Source: Monodelphis domestica (lineage: Eukaryota; Chordata; Mammalia; Didelphimorphia; Didelphidae). From it: a stretch of DNA of 64,000 bases. The stretch is taken from contig NC_077235.1 of the NCBI RefSeq assembly GCF_027887165.1, positions 5,572,378-5,636,377 on the forward strand. Direction: 5' to 3'. A program made the position numbers and the translations under genes. The notes beneath the pieces are model-generated. The model ran no database searches. It was not told the DNA's origin and saw only the letters and a list, made by a program, of their open reading frames with translations. Positions 37,673 through 49,264 of the stretch are shown here, in pieces. Position 1 is the stretch's first letter; each line of letters starts with the position of its first letter.

Positions 37673-38070
37673 CAGGGTCCCCAAACTTCTTACACAGGGG
37701 GCCAGTTCACTGTCCCTCAGACTGTCGGAGGGCTGAACTATGAAAACCTAACCCTCACCATCACCCTAAGCGGGCAGCGGTATTACTACACAGTGCGGAA
37801 TCCCCTGCCCCAGATCGCCGCTCACCATGCTGACACCTTCCACCGTGCAGCCACATAATCCTTTGCGGGCACCTTGTTCTAAGGCACCACACAAAGGATG
37901 ATGCCACTGGAGGTAGTACCATACGTGAGTGACGCCACGCTTTGCAGCGCCACCACATACAGTGCTCCTCTCACTGACCACCAATGAAAGAAGTGCCCCT
38001 TCTGGAAGTGCAGTGGGGGCTGGATACATGGCCTCAGGGGGCCGCATGTGGCCTTCGGGCAGTAGTTTGG
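37673..38070. mobile_element. hAT-type non-autonomous DNA transposon, about 400 bp, right end eroded
   Basis: The left end CAGGGTCCCCAAACT is mirrored by AGTAGTTTGG at the right end, giving a partial inverted repeat around CCAAACT. The interior keeps typical phrases of this MITE: CAGTTCACTGTCCCTCAGAC, GGGCAGCGGTATTACTACAC, and near the right end GGGGGCCGCATGTGGCC. No clean 8-bp target duplication was found, so the ends are approximate. It resembles the OposCharlie/OC1-like hAT families known from marsupials, but I cannot assign the family without a search. Confidence 0.7.
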
Positions 38071-38306
38071 CAGATTGGCCTTTCTCTCATACCCACTCGC
38101 TCACTTTTCTTCAATCTCACTAGCTGCTGGCTGCTACCAACATTCTTGTTTTCCTCACATTTTCAAAGAATCCTCACTTGATCCTTCTTCCATTCCCACT
38201 AACTATTGTCCCCTACCTCGCCTTCCCTCGGTGGTTCAGCTCTTTGGGGGAAACCATCTCCAACCGGTGCCTCTACTTCTTTTTCCCTCACTCTTCTTAA
38301 CTCTTT

Positions 38307-38368
38307 TTTTTAAACCCTTACCTTCTGTCTTGGAGTCAATACTGTGTATTGGCTCCAAGGCAGAAGAG
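38307..38368 (-). mobile_element. 5'-truncated SINE stub (62 bp)
   Basis: Only the 3' end of the tRNA-derived SINE is present (TTTAAACCCTTACCTTCTG to GGCTCCAAGGCAGAAGAG). A 15-bp duplication TCTTCTTAACTCTTT at 38292-38306 and 38369-38383 shows it inserted in this truncated form. Confidence 0.93.
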
Positions 38369-39482
38369 TCTTCTTAACTCTTTACAGGCTGGCTTTGACC
38401 ATCATTCTCTCCACAGTTCTAATGGCCTTTCTTCAGCCCTCATTCTGTTGATCATTCTCATCTTGATACTCTCTTCTCTCTTAGCTTTCTTGCCGGTTCC
38501 TCTTCTGACATATCTGCTTGTTCCTTCTCTGTCTCCTTTGTTGGGTCTTCATTCACGTCCTGTATGCCAATGATGGGGGGTCCCCAAGGCTCTGTCCTAG
38601 GCCCCCTTCTCTCTCTAAACGATTGCACTTAGTGAGCTCTATGGGGAGATGACTCTCAGATCCACCTATCCAAATTCTGCCCTTTCTCCTGGCCTCCAAA
38701 CTCACATCTATGACTGCCTCTTAGCTATGTGGAATGGTAGGCCCTACAGTCACCTTAAACTCATCGTGTCCAGAACGGAACTCAATATATTCCAACCCTT
38801 CCCCGTTCCTAATTTCCCTATTACCGTCCAGGCTACTGCCACCCTTCTGATCATGCAGGCTCAAACCCTCTGTTACCCTTGGCTCACTACTCTCACATAC
38901 CACTCCCTCCCCCAATATCCAATCAGCGTTGGGTCAAGGCCCGCCATTTTCACCTTCATAACATTGACACTGCCAGCTCCCCGAGTCAAGCCCTCATCAT
39001 CCACCACATCACCAGGAGTCAAGTCTCCCCATTTCAGGCCCTACCCAGACCTCCAAGGCCAAACTGAGGAGCTGGTTTGCTTCTTCCTCCTTAGTCCTAC
39101 TTCTAGACCCATCCCCACACCCCCGCCCTGCCACCGGCACTCAGCAAAGTCCACTCCATCATGTGCAAACCTTTGTTGTGGTCACCTTCGGACTTCGGGG
39201 CTACTCACTTTCCACCACAACAAAGTCAGTGACTGCCACAGAGTCTTCTTGTCTACTCTAGCCAGCCCCTGACCCTTTCAGACACTCCGCTCCTCAACCT
39301 TCTCAATTCCCATGACTTCTGTCACTAGGCTCTCTGAGCCACACACAAGATAGGGCCAATCTCAGACCCTTTGGCCTTTGGATCCCAGTTCCTGGTGCAG
39401 AGTTGGCACATACTAGATGCTTCTTGCCTGATTACTGTAGATGGAAATATGACTTTAGGCTTCCTTCAGGAGGGCTGGATTA

Positions 39483-39664
39483 GGGCAAGTAGGTGGCATA
39501 GTGAATAGAGCACTAGGCCTGGAGTTGGGAAGACCTGGGTTCAAGTATGGCCTCAGATACTTCCTAGCTGAGTAACCTGAACAAGTCACTTAACCCCTTT
39601 GCCTAGCCCTTGCCCTTCTGTCTTGGTGTTGTTATTCAGACAGAAAGTAAGAATCTTTTAAAAA
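39483..39664 (+). mobile_element. SINE, marsupial type, diverged
   Basis: It reads GGTGGCATAGTGAATAGAGC, AGACCTGGGTTCAAGTATG, AAGTCACTTAACCCCTTTGC and CTTCTGTCTTGGTGTTG, with an AATCTTTTAAAAAG tail. Confidence 0.85.
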
Positions 39665-39702
39665 GAAGCCTAGCCTAGGGACAGAGATTTGGGAGTTGTT
39701 GT

Positions 39703-39731
39703 CATCGTCATCATCATCATCATCATCATTA
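39703..39731. repeat. (CAT)n microsatellite
   Basis: It is a run of about nine CAT units with one CGT variant. Confidence 0.9.
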
Positions 39732-40559
39732 TCACTAGGTAACATTTCTATAGCAGCCATTTTACAGATATTACCTCATTTAATCCTGACAACCCCCCTG
39801 GGAAGCAGGTGCCATTATTATCCATATTTGAAAGATGAGGAAACAAGCAGACAGAGATGAAACGTTTTGCTGGGTCACACCACTAGTAAGAACGTAAGGC
39901 TGGGATTTGAACTCATCTTTCTGATTACAGGCCCAACGTCCCCCCGCCCACCCCCCCTGACTCCACCAGCTAGCTGCCTTTGTACAGATATCTCTCTAGC
40001 TAAAACCACTGGAGGGGGGGTTAAGAGGAGATGGCCAAGGTCAAGCCTTCAGGGGCAACCACGTAGGCTAAATTGGGTGCCAATGAAACTTGACTTTGAT
40101 ATATCATGCTAAGATCTGGTGCCAGCACTCTCCCAACTTCGGCTAGGGGAAGATAGCTGGCACTTGAAGCAGGTAGGTGGAGCCTGTAAATGCTGAGTCT
40201 GTGGAACAGGGGCTTACTGCAGGGATGGGCTACCCCCTAGTTAAAGGGCACTTGGAACCCTCTTGGAGTAAATATAAGCCTGTGTTCAGAGGAGAAAAAC
40301 ATTGCCTCTCCCAAATAGGTTCTAGAAATATGTATGCTTGAAATAGACACATTTTGGAAATGTATATTTTATATTACGTACATATATATATACACACAGA
40401 CGTATGAACATGTATGCAGATGTGTATGTTGCCTGTGTACTATTTGACAGGGTAAAATGTTGCCAGCATAAATGTTTTCTCAAAAAGTCCCCATGTCCAT
40501 ACTGCAGCGGCCACTCGGCTGCCAAAATCAAGGCGGAAGGGTGCAGATGCTGACCTGGT

Positions 40560-42445
40560 GATCTCTTGGAGAGACCAGGATGCCAACCTTCTTTCATTTA
40601 TTTTTCGTTTTCATTTTATCATCAATCGAATTTATCCACAAGTGGCCCGACCCCTTCCCTGCATCACAGAAGGCATCATCCAGGAGAAGGACATGTTCAT
40701 GCAAGTTATGTGTTTCCCGTTTCCTCTTTTCAGTTCACTCTCTGGAGGTGACATTCACAATGTCTTCTTCAAGAAGTCAGTCTGGAGCCGTGTGTGACGT
40801 TCTCTTGGTTCCACTCATTTTGCTGTTCATCATTCTGTGTAGTTCTTAAGGAGCTTTAGTAAAATTAGCCTGCGCAGTGTAACATTTAAAATTGGTGAGG
40901 GATAAACTTTAGTGAGTAAAATAGTGGGAGATAGATATAAGAGAGGGTGAGTAAATTTGACCACAGAAAATATGTTTCACTACAGTGTTTTGGTTTTTAA
41001 ATCAAATATAAGGTGGTCACCAGGGAATATATTCCCAAATTATGAATATGCCCAAGTCAACTGGGTTTTATAGATAATTTAATTAATAATACAATGAAGA
41101 ATTAAAGAAAAGGAGAAGGAGAGAGAAAAGGTATTAATGAGAAAAGAATAGGTCAGCCCAGGGCAGGCCTGGCCAACCCAGGCCTAAGCCTTAAGAGAGA
41201 AACCAGTCAGTTATCACTCACCACAAGATTTGTCTTAAGCAAGGATGTCTGGGGAACAGAGTCTCCCCAGAGGGAGTTCCAGCCAGAGCCAGCCTCCCAA
41301 GGGACTTCTTCTCAAGAGATCTTCAAAGGGCCTCCTCTAAAAGGATCTATCTCCAAGGACCCAAGGATCCTATCTCCAAGCCTCCAAGGATCTATCTCCA
41401 AGGATCTCCAAGCCTCCAAGGAATCCAAGGAATCTCCTTTGCTCAAGAGATACCTTTTCTTATATAGGGTTTTTTTCCTATGTCACCTCCCCTAAGTTCT
41501 TCCATCTACCAATCACCGTAGATGTTTCCTAAAGGACAGCCCATCTGAATTCCTGCTAAGTCGACTAATCCCCTCAGTAAGTCTGAACCAGAGAAAACAT
41601 AGCTGAGTCAACTAATCTCATTAAGAGAAAACTTGCCCGACTCTTTTAGGTATCTAGCATCCCATTGTATCAATTCTAAAAAACAGGCATGGCTCAAAGA
41701 ACTCCTTGCCTTATTATAAGCATGGGTCCAAGTACTTTCATTGTTTAGCAAGGAGTTTTCTCCCCTAAAGCAGTCTTAAGTACAGGTGGAGTAGAGGTCC
41801 TCCCATTTCTGATCCTGGCGAGTTCTCACACCAAAATGGGGAATGTTCCCAGTCCAATGGGGAAATTTTTAACATTCACAAGTCTGAGAAATTTCAAGGT
41901 TTACAGCAGTAGTAGCATTCCATCACAATCATAAAGCACAGTTTTATTCAGCCATTCCCCAACTGATGAGCATCCCTTCAGGTGCTCTTTTCCGCCACAA
42001 AGAGAGCTGCTGTAAATGTTTGGGAACATACGGGTTCTTTCCCTTTCCCCCCATCTCCTTGGGAAGCAGACCCAGCAGGTTATACCCAGCCTTATAACTC
42101 TCTGGGTCTAATTCCAAACTGTCCTCCAAAATGGTTGGATCCATTCACAGCTCTACCAACAATGTGGCCATGTCCCCATTTTCCCTATCTTCTAGCATTT
42201 GTCATTTTACCGTTTTGTCCTCTGAGCCAATCTGATGGGTGTGAAATGATACCTCACGATTGTTTTGGTTTGAATTTCCCTAATCAGTCTTGATTTGGAG
42301 CATTTTCTATAATACTGTATGTGGCATTGATTTGCCCATTTCTCAGGTCTCAGAAGGCCCTTATTCTTATAAATTTGACAAAGTTCTCTATATAGTTTAG
42401 ATATGAGACCTCAAACCGAGAGGCTGCTTTTGCTTCCTTTGTTAC
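40560..42445 (-). mobile_element. Old L1 3' part, antisense, split by an LTR
   Basis: The left arm (to 40877) contains TCTTGGTTCCACTCATTTTG. The right arm (from 41875) contains TAGCATTCCATCACAATCAT, CAGCCATTCCCCAACTGATG and GATGGGTGTGAAATGATACC, the antisense of the L1 ORF2 C-terminal region. The frame is broken. Confidence 0.85.
40878..41874 (-). mobile_element. Solo LTR of an endogenous retrovirus (about 1 kb) inside L1
   Basis: The ends are TGTAACATTT and AATTTTTAACA (TG..CA, with a short inverted match). On the minus strand a CCTATATAAG box at 41459-41468 gives the probable promoter, so transcription would run towards lower coordinates. Downstream are short direct repeats of CCAAGGATCTATCT-like units (41340-41450). 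No internal gag-pol-env sequence accompanies it. I could not find a matching target duplication, so the exact ends are uncertain. Confidence 0.7.
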
Positions 42446-42674
42446 CATTCATCATCCATCACATACCTCTAAATCCTCAGAGCCATATTGAAAGTGGGCC
42501 ACTTTAGTCTGGCTACAATGAGAAAAGAGAAATCCTTTGCCTCAGTTGGCTATCTATCCCCTAAAGAGTCATTCTCTGGGGCTCCCTGGACTTTTCCTCA
42601 TAGAAATTTCCTTTCCCCACAGAAATCTTATGTACTTCCAGTAAACCTACTATTATTATTATTTGATTATCTTT

Positions 42675-43720
42675 ATGACAAAAACCTCCGACAAAGGTCG
42701 GAGCTAAACCAGTTGTACAAAAAAATCAAGCCATTGTCCAATGGATAAATGGGCAAGGGACATGAACAGACAGTTTTCAGTTAAAGAAATCAAAATTATC
42801 AATAAGCACATGAAAAAGTGTTCTAAATCTCTGATAATCAGAGACATGCAAATCAAAGCAACTCGGAGGTATCACCTCACACCTAGAAGATTGGCTAAAA
42901 TGACAGCAAAAGAAAGTAATGAATGCTGGAGGGGACGTGGCAAAGTAGGGACACTAATGCATTGCTGGTGGAGTTGTGAACTGATCCAACCATTCTGGAG
43001 GGCAATTTGGAACTATGCCCAAAGGGCGATAAAAGACTGTCTGCCCTTTGATCCAGCCATAGCACTGCTGGGTTTATACCCCAAAGAGATAATAAGGAAA
43101 AAGACTGGTACAGGAATGTTCATAGCTGCACTCTTTGTGGTGGCCAAAAATTGGAAAATGAGGGGATGCTCTTTGATTGGGGAATGGTTGAACAAATTGT
43201 GGTATATGTTGGTGATGGAATACTATTGCGCTCAAAAGAAAAATAAAGTGGAGGGATTCCATGTGAACTGGAAGGACCTCCAGGAATTGATTCAGAGTGA
43301 GAAGAGCAGAACCAGGAGAACATTTTACAAAGAGATGGATATACTGTGGTACAATCAAATGTAATGGACTTTTCCATTAGTGGCAATGCAATGACCCTGA
43401 ACAAACTGGAGGGATCTATGATAAAGAACCCGAGAGCCACATCCAGAGGAAAAACTGTGGGAGCAGAAACACAGAAGAAAAACAACTGCCTGATTACATG
43501 GGTTGATGGGGATATGATTGGGGTTATAAACCCTAAATGATCACCTCAGTGCAAATACCAATAATATGGAAACAGGTCTTTGCCACATGTAAAATCCAGT
43601 GGAATTGCGCATTGGCTATAAGAGGGGGTGGGGGGAGGAAGGGAAAGAACATGATTCTTGTAACCAAGGAAAAATATTCTAAATTGACTAATTAATAAAA
43701 TTAAAAAAAGTAAATTTAAT
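42675..43720 (+). mobile_element. L1 3' end (ORF2 C-terminus and 3' UTR), 5'-truncated
   Basis: A 207-codon open stretch (42741-43364) carries the L1 ORF2 C-terminal signature: MQIKATRRYHLTPRR, NECWRGRGKVGTLMHCWW and LPFDPAIALLGLYPKE. The 3' UTR follows, with ATGATTCTTGTAACCAAGG and an A-rich end. The copy lacks the endonuclease and reverse-transcriptase domains. Confidence 0.93.
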
Positions 43721-43727
43721 TTAAAAA

Positions 43728-43868
43728 GGACATTGCAAAAAAAAGAAACACAGAAGAAAAACCACTGCTTGATCACACAGGATATGATTGAGGATATTGA
43801 ATGATTAGCCTAGTGCAAATATTAATAATATGGAAATAGGTTTTGATCAATGACATAAGTAAAAAATA
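43728..43868 (+). mobile_element. Second L1 3' UTR fragment
   Basis: It repeats the 3' UTR segment of the preceding L1 (GAAACACAGAAGAAAAACCA to AATAATATGGAAATAGG) with several differences. It is a separate truncated copy or a local duplication. Confidence 0.8.
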
Positions 43869-43870
43869 AA

Positions 43871-44056
43871 AAAAAACCTACCTTTTGTTTTGGAATAGAT
43901 ATTAAGTATCTGTTCATAGACAGAAGAACACTAGGCAGTTGGAGTTAAGTGATTTGCCTGGATGATACAGCTAGGAAGTATCTGAGCCAAATGTGAACCC
44001 AGGATCTCCCTTCTTCAGGCCAGGTTTTCTATCCACTGAGACACTTAGCTGCCCCC
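43871..44056 (-). mobile_element. SINE, antisense, diverged
   Basis: Read on plus: CCTACCTTTTGTTTTGG, GATTTGCCTGGATGATACAG, AATGTGAACCCAGGATCTC and ACACTTAGCTGCCCCC. Confidence 0.8.
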
Positions 44057-44323
44057 AGTATACCTCCCATTCAAAATTGCGTGGTATATATGAACTTCCA
44101 GGTGTTTAGGCCTAGTGCTCCTGGCCTTTCAATGAGAAAGGACTTGGGAAGTCTAGGCTTATTTGAACTTCTGCAGACTAACACTTTCATAGACCAAATT
44201 AGATAAAAAAGTGATTAATATAAATAGCATAGAAATTTAGGAGGTTGATATGAGGATCCAATGAGACAATATCTGTAAAGAACTTAGCACAGTACTTGAC
44301 ACATAGTAGGTGCTTAAATAGTC

Positions 44324-44485
44324 CTTCCTTCCCCCCTTCCCCCTTCCCCCTTCCCCCTTTCCCTCCCTCCTTCATTCTTTTGTTCGTTCGTTCGTTCGTT
44401 CGTTCCTTCCTTCCTTCCTTCCTTCCTTCCTTCCTTCCTTCTTCCCTCCCTCCCTCCCCCCCCCCTCCCTCCCTCCCTTCCTTCC
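44324..44485. repeat. Pyrimidine-rich compound microsatellite with (GTTC)n
   Basis: Tracts of CCCTTC and CCCTCC surround a (GTTC) run at 44382-44406 and a (CTTC) run to about 44442. The GTTC units create six regularly spaced CpGs. Confidence 0.95.
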
Positions 44486-44486
44486 T

Positions 44487-46384
44487 CAGTCCAAATATCT
44501 ACCATCATGGTGCTGTTGCCATCTTGGCTCCATCTTCTTACATATCCAGCCTATGATTGACTCCAGGCATACTTCTTGACTTTCCTGTCCAGTGACAGTT
44601 CAAAGTTCTTACCACCATGAGCATATGGTCACTAAGATCAAAAATCATGGAAGCCCCAGGCCCTTCCTGGTCTCTGAAGACTCCAAAAATCAGTTTAAGG
44701 TTTTAACCCTTTTCCTGTGCCCTTAGGGAAATCTTAATACCCAGTTATACTTGCTTCTTTTGTTTTCTTTTCCTTTATTTCTCCATTTCTCTCATATTTT
44801 GGTCACTTATCGGGTCTCCTTCCTGTGGGATTCTGACTTGGGACGCAAGCAGAGTCTGGATTCATCCTGGGAAGATTTGACCCTTAAAAGAGGGGAGTCA
44901 GATTTTGTCCGCCTCTCTGGCTCTTTCTGCCCTCTCCCTGGGAGCAGACCTCCAGGAGGAAATGTCTAAAATAAAGTTTAGGTTCGCCTCATGTTGAGGC
45001 TCTTCCCAGAAGAAAGCAGGGAGCCTCCTTCCAGGAGAGTTGTGATGAGATGTATTAGGGATGCCTTAGAAAAACAAATGAGTACACGGAGATGATGCGT
45101 AACCAGTTCCAATCTGACAAGCATGTGGAGAATGGAAGCCCCTTTGACTGACTGCAGCTATGGGCTGGAGAAACTGGGAGTGCCTTCCAAAGGCCTGAAC
45201 TTAGACTCAAATATTGTGTTCTGCCACTTTTACTCTGACTCTTGCCGATGGCTCCTAGTGAGAGGCCTTGGGCCTTTTTGACCCTCTGAGGTTGACTTGT
45301 GGCCTCATGAAAACAGGCCTTTGTCCTTTGTTTTAGGTGAAAGAGATTAGATAAATTTGAAGGCTCTGATCTTGCGAGTTTGGAAAGGTTGGAGGATTGA
45401 GCCTCTGGGAGGCCAAGAGTCCATGCTGGGTTCTATGGCCCTGAAAAACAAGGAGAGATCTCTGGGAGTCAGTCTTGTGGTAGATGAGACAAGGACTCAT
45501 GAGGCTTTGCAATATTTGGACAGGAACCTGGTGAGATCAATGCTGTGTGGAAGCTGTGCTTAGTCTGAGCCCACTCTCCCCAGGGGTGGAAATGAGATAG
45601 GAGAGGGTGTGCCCCCAGAGGTATTGTGGGGGAAATACTGACACTATCTTCAAAGTCAGTGTCCCTTTGTAAGAGGTAATTGAAGTTAATCAGATACATG
45701 GAAATGGGGCCTAGACCCTTGAGGCTAATAGGGCATGGGGTTCGAGCCCATGGCATTAAAGAAGAGACACCCACTCCTTAGAGTACTCCTAGAACTCTGA
45801 AGGGCAGATAGAGTCTGAATGGCTCCAGGGAACTAAGCCAGAGAAGAACCAAGAGCACATAGTGACAATCTAGAACACTTGACCTTGCATCTGGATTGTT
45901 GAAGCATCTTGGAAACTTGAGGTCTTCTGACCAATCATCTTTGGCCTCTTAAGCTCCTTGGGTTCCGAGTGATCCTGTCCATGGTTGTCTTCCTCAAGAA
46001 CTGGTATTGTTACAAAATGCACGTCCTGCTGTGGAGCAGAGGGTACTGATCCAGGAGTTTGGCACGGTCTTGTTCTTTAGGGTCTGGCCACGCCATATTT
46101 CACTTCTGTTTTTGTAGCTCCACAGTTTAGTACAATTCCCAGCATGTAGTGGACACTCAAGGAGTGCTTGAAGTGCTCTCTTTTTTGTCAATCTCTGTTT
46201 TCCTTTCTTTTTTAAAAAAAAAAGAATTTATGGCTTCTGTTTCTCTTTGTCTCTCTCTTTTCCTGTCTCTCTGTGCCTCTTTCTCTTTCTGTCTCTCTCT
46301 CTCTCTGTCTCTTCCCCAGCCCCCCCCCCCCCCCCGCTTTTTTACTCTGCCTCTCTTGTTTGATCTTTGAGGCCCTTTTTTACT
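44487..46384. other. No gene recognised
   Basis: This looks like unique sequence. The frames are short and show no recognisable domain. A T/C-rich low-complexity stretch lies at 46190-46340 and ends in a C run (46318-46335). Confidence 0.5.
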
Positions 46385-47965
46385 CTTGAATTTTTAAAAA
46401 AATATTTCTATATTTAAAATATTTTCAGATGTTTCTATGATTCATTTTCTCTCCCTCCCCTCTTCCCTTCCTCCTCCAGGAGCCAAGAAGCAATTCCACT
46501 GGGTTGTACAAATGTTGTCTCTTGATACCTCTTTCCATGTTATTCCTCTTTGCTATAGAGTGATCTTTTAAAGCCCAAACCCCAAATCACATATTCATAT
46601 ATACATGCGCTAAGTGATGCCATATGTTTTTTTGCTATTCTGTTCCCACAGTTCTTTCTCTCAATGCTGATAACATTCTTTCCCATAAATCCTTCAGGAG
46701 TGTTCTGGCTTGTTGCATTGCTACTAGTAGCAAAGTCTATTACATTGTATTGTTCCACAATGTTTCACTTTCTGTGTACAACGTTCTCCTGGTTCTGCTC
46801 CTTTCAACATTTTACTCTGTATCAGTTCATTGAGGTCATTCCAGTTCACATGGAATCCCTCCAGTTCATTATTCCTTTGCGCATAATAGTATTCCATCAC
46901 CAACACATACCACAATGTGTTCAGCCATTCCCCAATGGAAGGGCATCCCCTCATTTTCCAATTTTTTGCCACCACAAAGAGCACAGCTATGAATATTCTT
47001 GTACCAGTCTTTTCCCTTATTATCTCTTTGGGGTACAAACCCAGCAGTGCTATGGCTGGATCAAAGGGCAGACAGTCTTTTAGCACCCTTTGGACATAGT
47101 TCCAAATTGCCCTCCAGAATGGTTGGATCAGTTCACAACTCCACCAGCAATGCATTAATGTCCCGACTTTGCCACATCCCCTCCAGCATTCATTACTTTC
47201 CTTTGCTGTCATGTTAGCCAATCTTCTAGGTGTGAGGTGATACCTCCGAGTTGCTTTGATTTGCATGTCTCTGATTATCAGAGATTTAGAACACTTTTTC
47301 ATGTGTTTATTAATAGTTTTGATTTCTTTAACTGAAAATTGCCTATTCCTGTCCCTTGTCCATTTATCAGTTGGGGAATGGCTTGATTTTTGCACAACTG
47401 ATTTAGCTCCTTATAAACTTGAGTAATTAGACCTTTGTCAGAGGTTTTTGTTATGAAGATTTTTTCCAATTTGTTGCATCCCTTCTCATTTTGGTTGCAT
47501 TGGTTTTGCTTGTACAGAAATTTTTAAATTTAATATAATCAAATATATTCATTTTACATTTTTTAGTGTTCTCTATCTACTGTTTGGTCTTAAATTCCTT
47601 TCTTTATCATAGTTTGGAAAGATATGCCATTCTATGTTCACCTAATTGGTTTATGATTTTCCTCTTTATATTTGTCATTCACCCATTCTGAGTTCATCTT
47701 GGTGTAGGGTGTAAGATGTTGATCTAAACCTAATCTCTCCCGCACTGTCTTCCAATTTTCCCAGCAGTTTTTATCAAATAGTAGATTTTGGTCCCAAAAG
47801 CTGGGAGCTTATCATAGACTGTCTTGCTGAGTCACTTACCCCAAGTCTATTCCCCTGATCCTCCCTTCTGTCTCTTAGCCAGTACCAGATTGTTTTGATG
47901 ACCTCAGCTTATAGTATGGTTTGAGATCTGGTAACATTAGGCCTTTGAGGTCCTTTTTCAGCTCT
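46385..47965 (-). mobile_element. L1 3' half, antisense, 5'-truncated
   Basis: The minus strand encodes 223 codons (46724-47395) closely matching the plus-strand L1 at 42.7 kb: SVKEIKTINKHMKKCSKSLI, SNECWRGCGKVGTLMHCWW and PFDPAIALLGLYPKE. Further ORF2 sequence (broken) extends to about 47965. The 3' UTR lies at 46385-46720. Confidence 0.93.
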
Positions 47966-48599
47966 TCCAGAGCTCGGGGCCAATTCCCAGTTCTCTTTGT
48001 GGTTTTTCAGGGGGCTCATTTGCTCCTACTGCTCCCTTCTCAGCCTCTAGTGCTTTCTGAGCTTAGGAGCTTTTCCAGTCTTCCCCTTAGGTGAGCTTGG
48101 TCCCCAGGGCCCAGGAGCACGGGCTCTCCTTTAATCACCACAGCTTCCTCACTGCCACCTTCACCTCTGCTCTGTCAATGAGCTGGGCCTCTGCAGACTC
48201 AGCCTCCCTCAGGGCTGCTCTTGGTAGGCACACTTCACCCTTAAAGCCTTCCTGGGCCTCAGGGCAGGCCTGCATGGGCAGCGGGGAGGCAGGGTGCTGA
48301 GCAGTGCCCCTCTGCTGGCCTGTAGTAGGACTCCTGAAAGAAAGTGATCTCTGCTAGTCTGGGGCTGCTGTCACCCCTTCAGCATTCCCTTTGCGGTGGG
48401 ATTTAAAGGTAGATGGAGGGTGTCTCCATATATTCCACTGCCCCAGGCCTCTAAGCCACCATCTTTGCTCCTGGGCTCCCACGGTGTGTCTCCAAGTCTC
48501 TCTCTGTCTCAGTCTCTCTGAAACCACCTTAAATTCCAGTGCTTTACTCCTCACTTTAGAGCCTATCTCCCCACTCTTCCAATGTTTTTTTCCTAAGGT

Positions 48600-48960
48600 T
48601 GCAAGCTGGATCCTGGACCTCAATGAATGTCAGTGGCTCCCTGCTACCTTCAAGATCAAATAGAGCCTCCCTTTTTGACCCTGAAAGCCCTTCACAATCA
48701 AACCCCTTCACACATTTCTTTTCTTTTTTTAAGCCCTTACCTTCTGCCCTAGTGACAAGGGCTAGGCAATGGGGTTAGTTGACTTGTCCAGGGTCACACA
48801 GGTGGGACGTGTTTAAGGCCAGATCTGAGGCCAGGTCCTCCTGACTCCTGGCCAGGTACTCCATCCACTGTGCTGGCTGGCTGCCCCAACCCCTCTGACA
48901 TTTCTAACCTTCATACATCTTATTCTTCTCCGTGTATTCTGTGCTAGAGATCCAAAATTC
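48600..48960 (+). mobile_element. L2 fragment interrupted by a SINE
   Basis: CAGTGGCTCCCTGCTACC, TTCAAGATCAAATAGAGCC and AGCCCTTCACAATCAAACCC are L2. After the SINE it resumes with TTCTAACCTTCATACATC and TTATTCTTCTCCGTGTATTC. Confidence 0.75.
48724..48887 (-). mobile_element. SINE, antisense, within L2
   Basis: Read on plus: TTTTTTTAAGCCCTTACC, GACTTGTCCAGGGTCACACA and GCTGGCTGGCTGCCCC. The flanks AACCCCTTCACACATTTC and AACCCCTCTGACATTTCT look like a diverged target duplication. Confidence 0.85.
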
Positions 48961-49038
48961 AATAAAAGATCTGGAGGAAAGAATTGAGCAGCAAATGAAT
49001 AGCAGAGAAGAGATAATGGTAACTTTACGGAAATAGAT

Positions 49039-49264
49039 TGTTGTTGTTCAGCTCTTTGTGACCCAGCCAACTATGCTGTCCATGGGCTTTTCTTGGCACA
49101 GATATAGGAACCTTGTACCATTTCCTTGTCTAGTAGATTAAGGCAAACAGAAGTAGTGACTTGCCCAGGATCACATAGCTAGTGAGTTTCTGAGGCTGGA
49201 TTTGAACTCAGGTCTTCCTGGCTCCAGGCCCAGTGCTCTATGGACTGCACCACCTAGCTGCCTC
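49039..49264 (-). mobile_element. MAR1-type SINE (RTE-tailed), antisense
   Basis: It reads TTGTTGTTCAGCTCTTTGTG, CATGGGCTTTTCTTGGCACA, GACTTGCCCAGGATCACATA and GCACCACCTAGCTGCCTC, the antisense of the marsupial MAR1 layout. Confidence 0.85.

Larger units (their letters stand above)
37390..39440 (+). mobile_element. L2 LINE, ORF2 3' half, interrupted by two insertions
   Basis: The reverse-transcriptase region is recognisable. GGGGTCCCCAAGGCTCTGTC (38578 on) corresponds to the PQGSVLGPL motif. The open part at 38649-39272 includes residues like LSPGLQTHIYDCLLAMW and HLKLIVSRTELNIF, the L2 thumb-side block. Upstream, CATATTTCATTGAAGAAACT and GTCTTCCGTGAGGTAGTG are L2-like. The element is split by a hAT copy (37673-38070) and a SINE stub (38307-38368). 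The frame is broken and no active protein is encoded. Confidence 0.75.

Noticed and set aside
38649-39272. 207-codon plus-strand frame as a gene
   Set aside because: Its residues match the L2 reverse-transcriptase region. The rest of the element is broken by insertions.
40378-40430. TATATATACACACAGACGTATG stretch as a promoter
   Set aside because: A short degenerate TA/CA microsatellite with no other promoter signal.
42741-43364. L1 ORF2 C-terminal frame as a host gene (also 46724-47395 minus)
   Set aside because: Truncated L1 copies with 3' UTR and A-rich tails, lacking reverse transcriptase.
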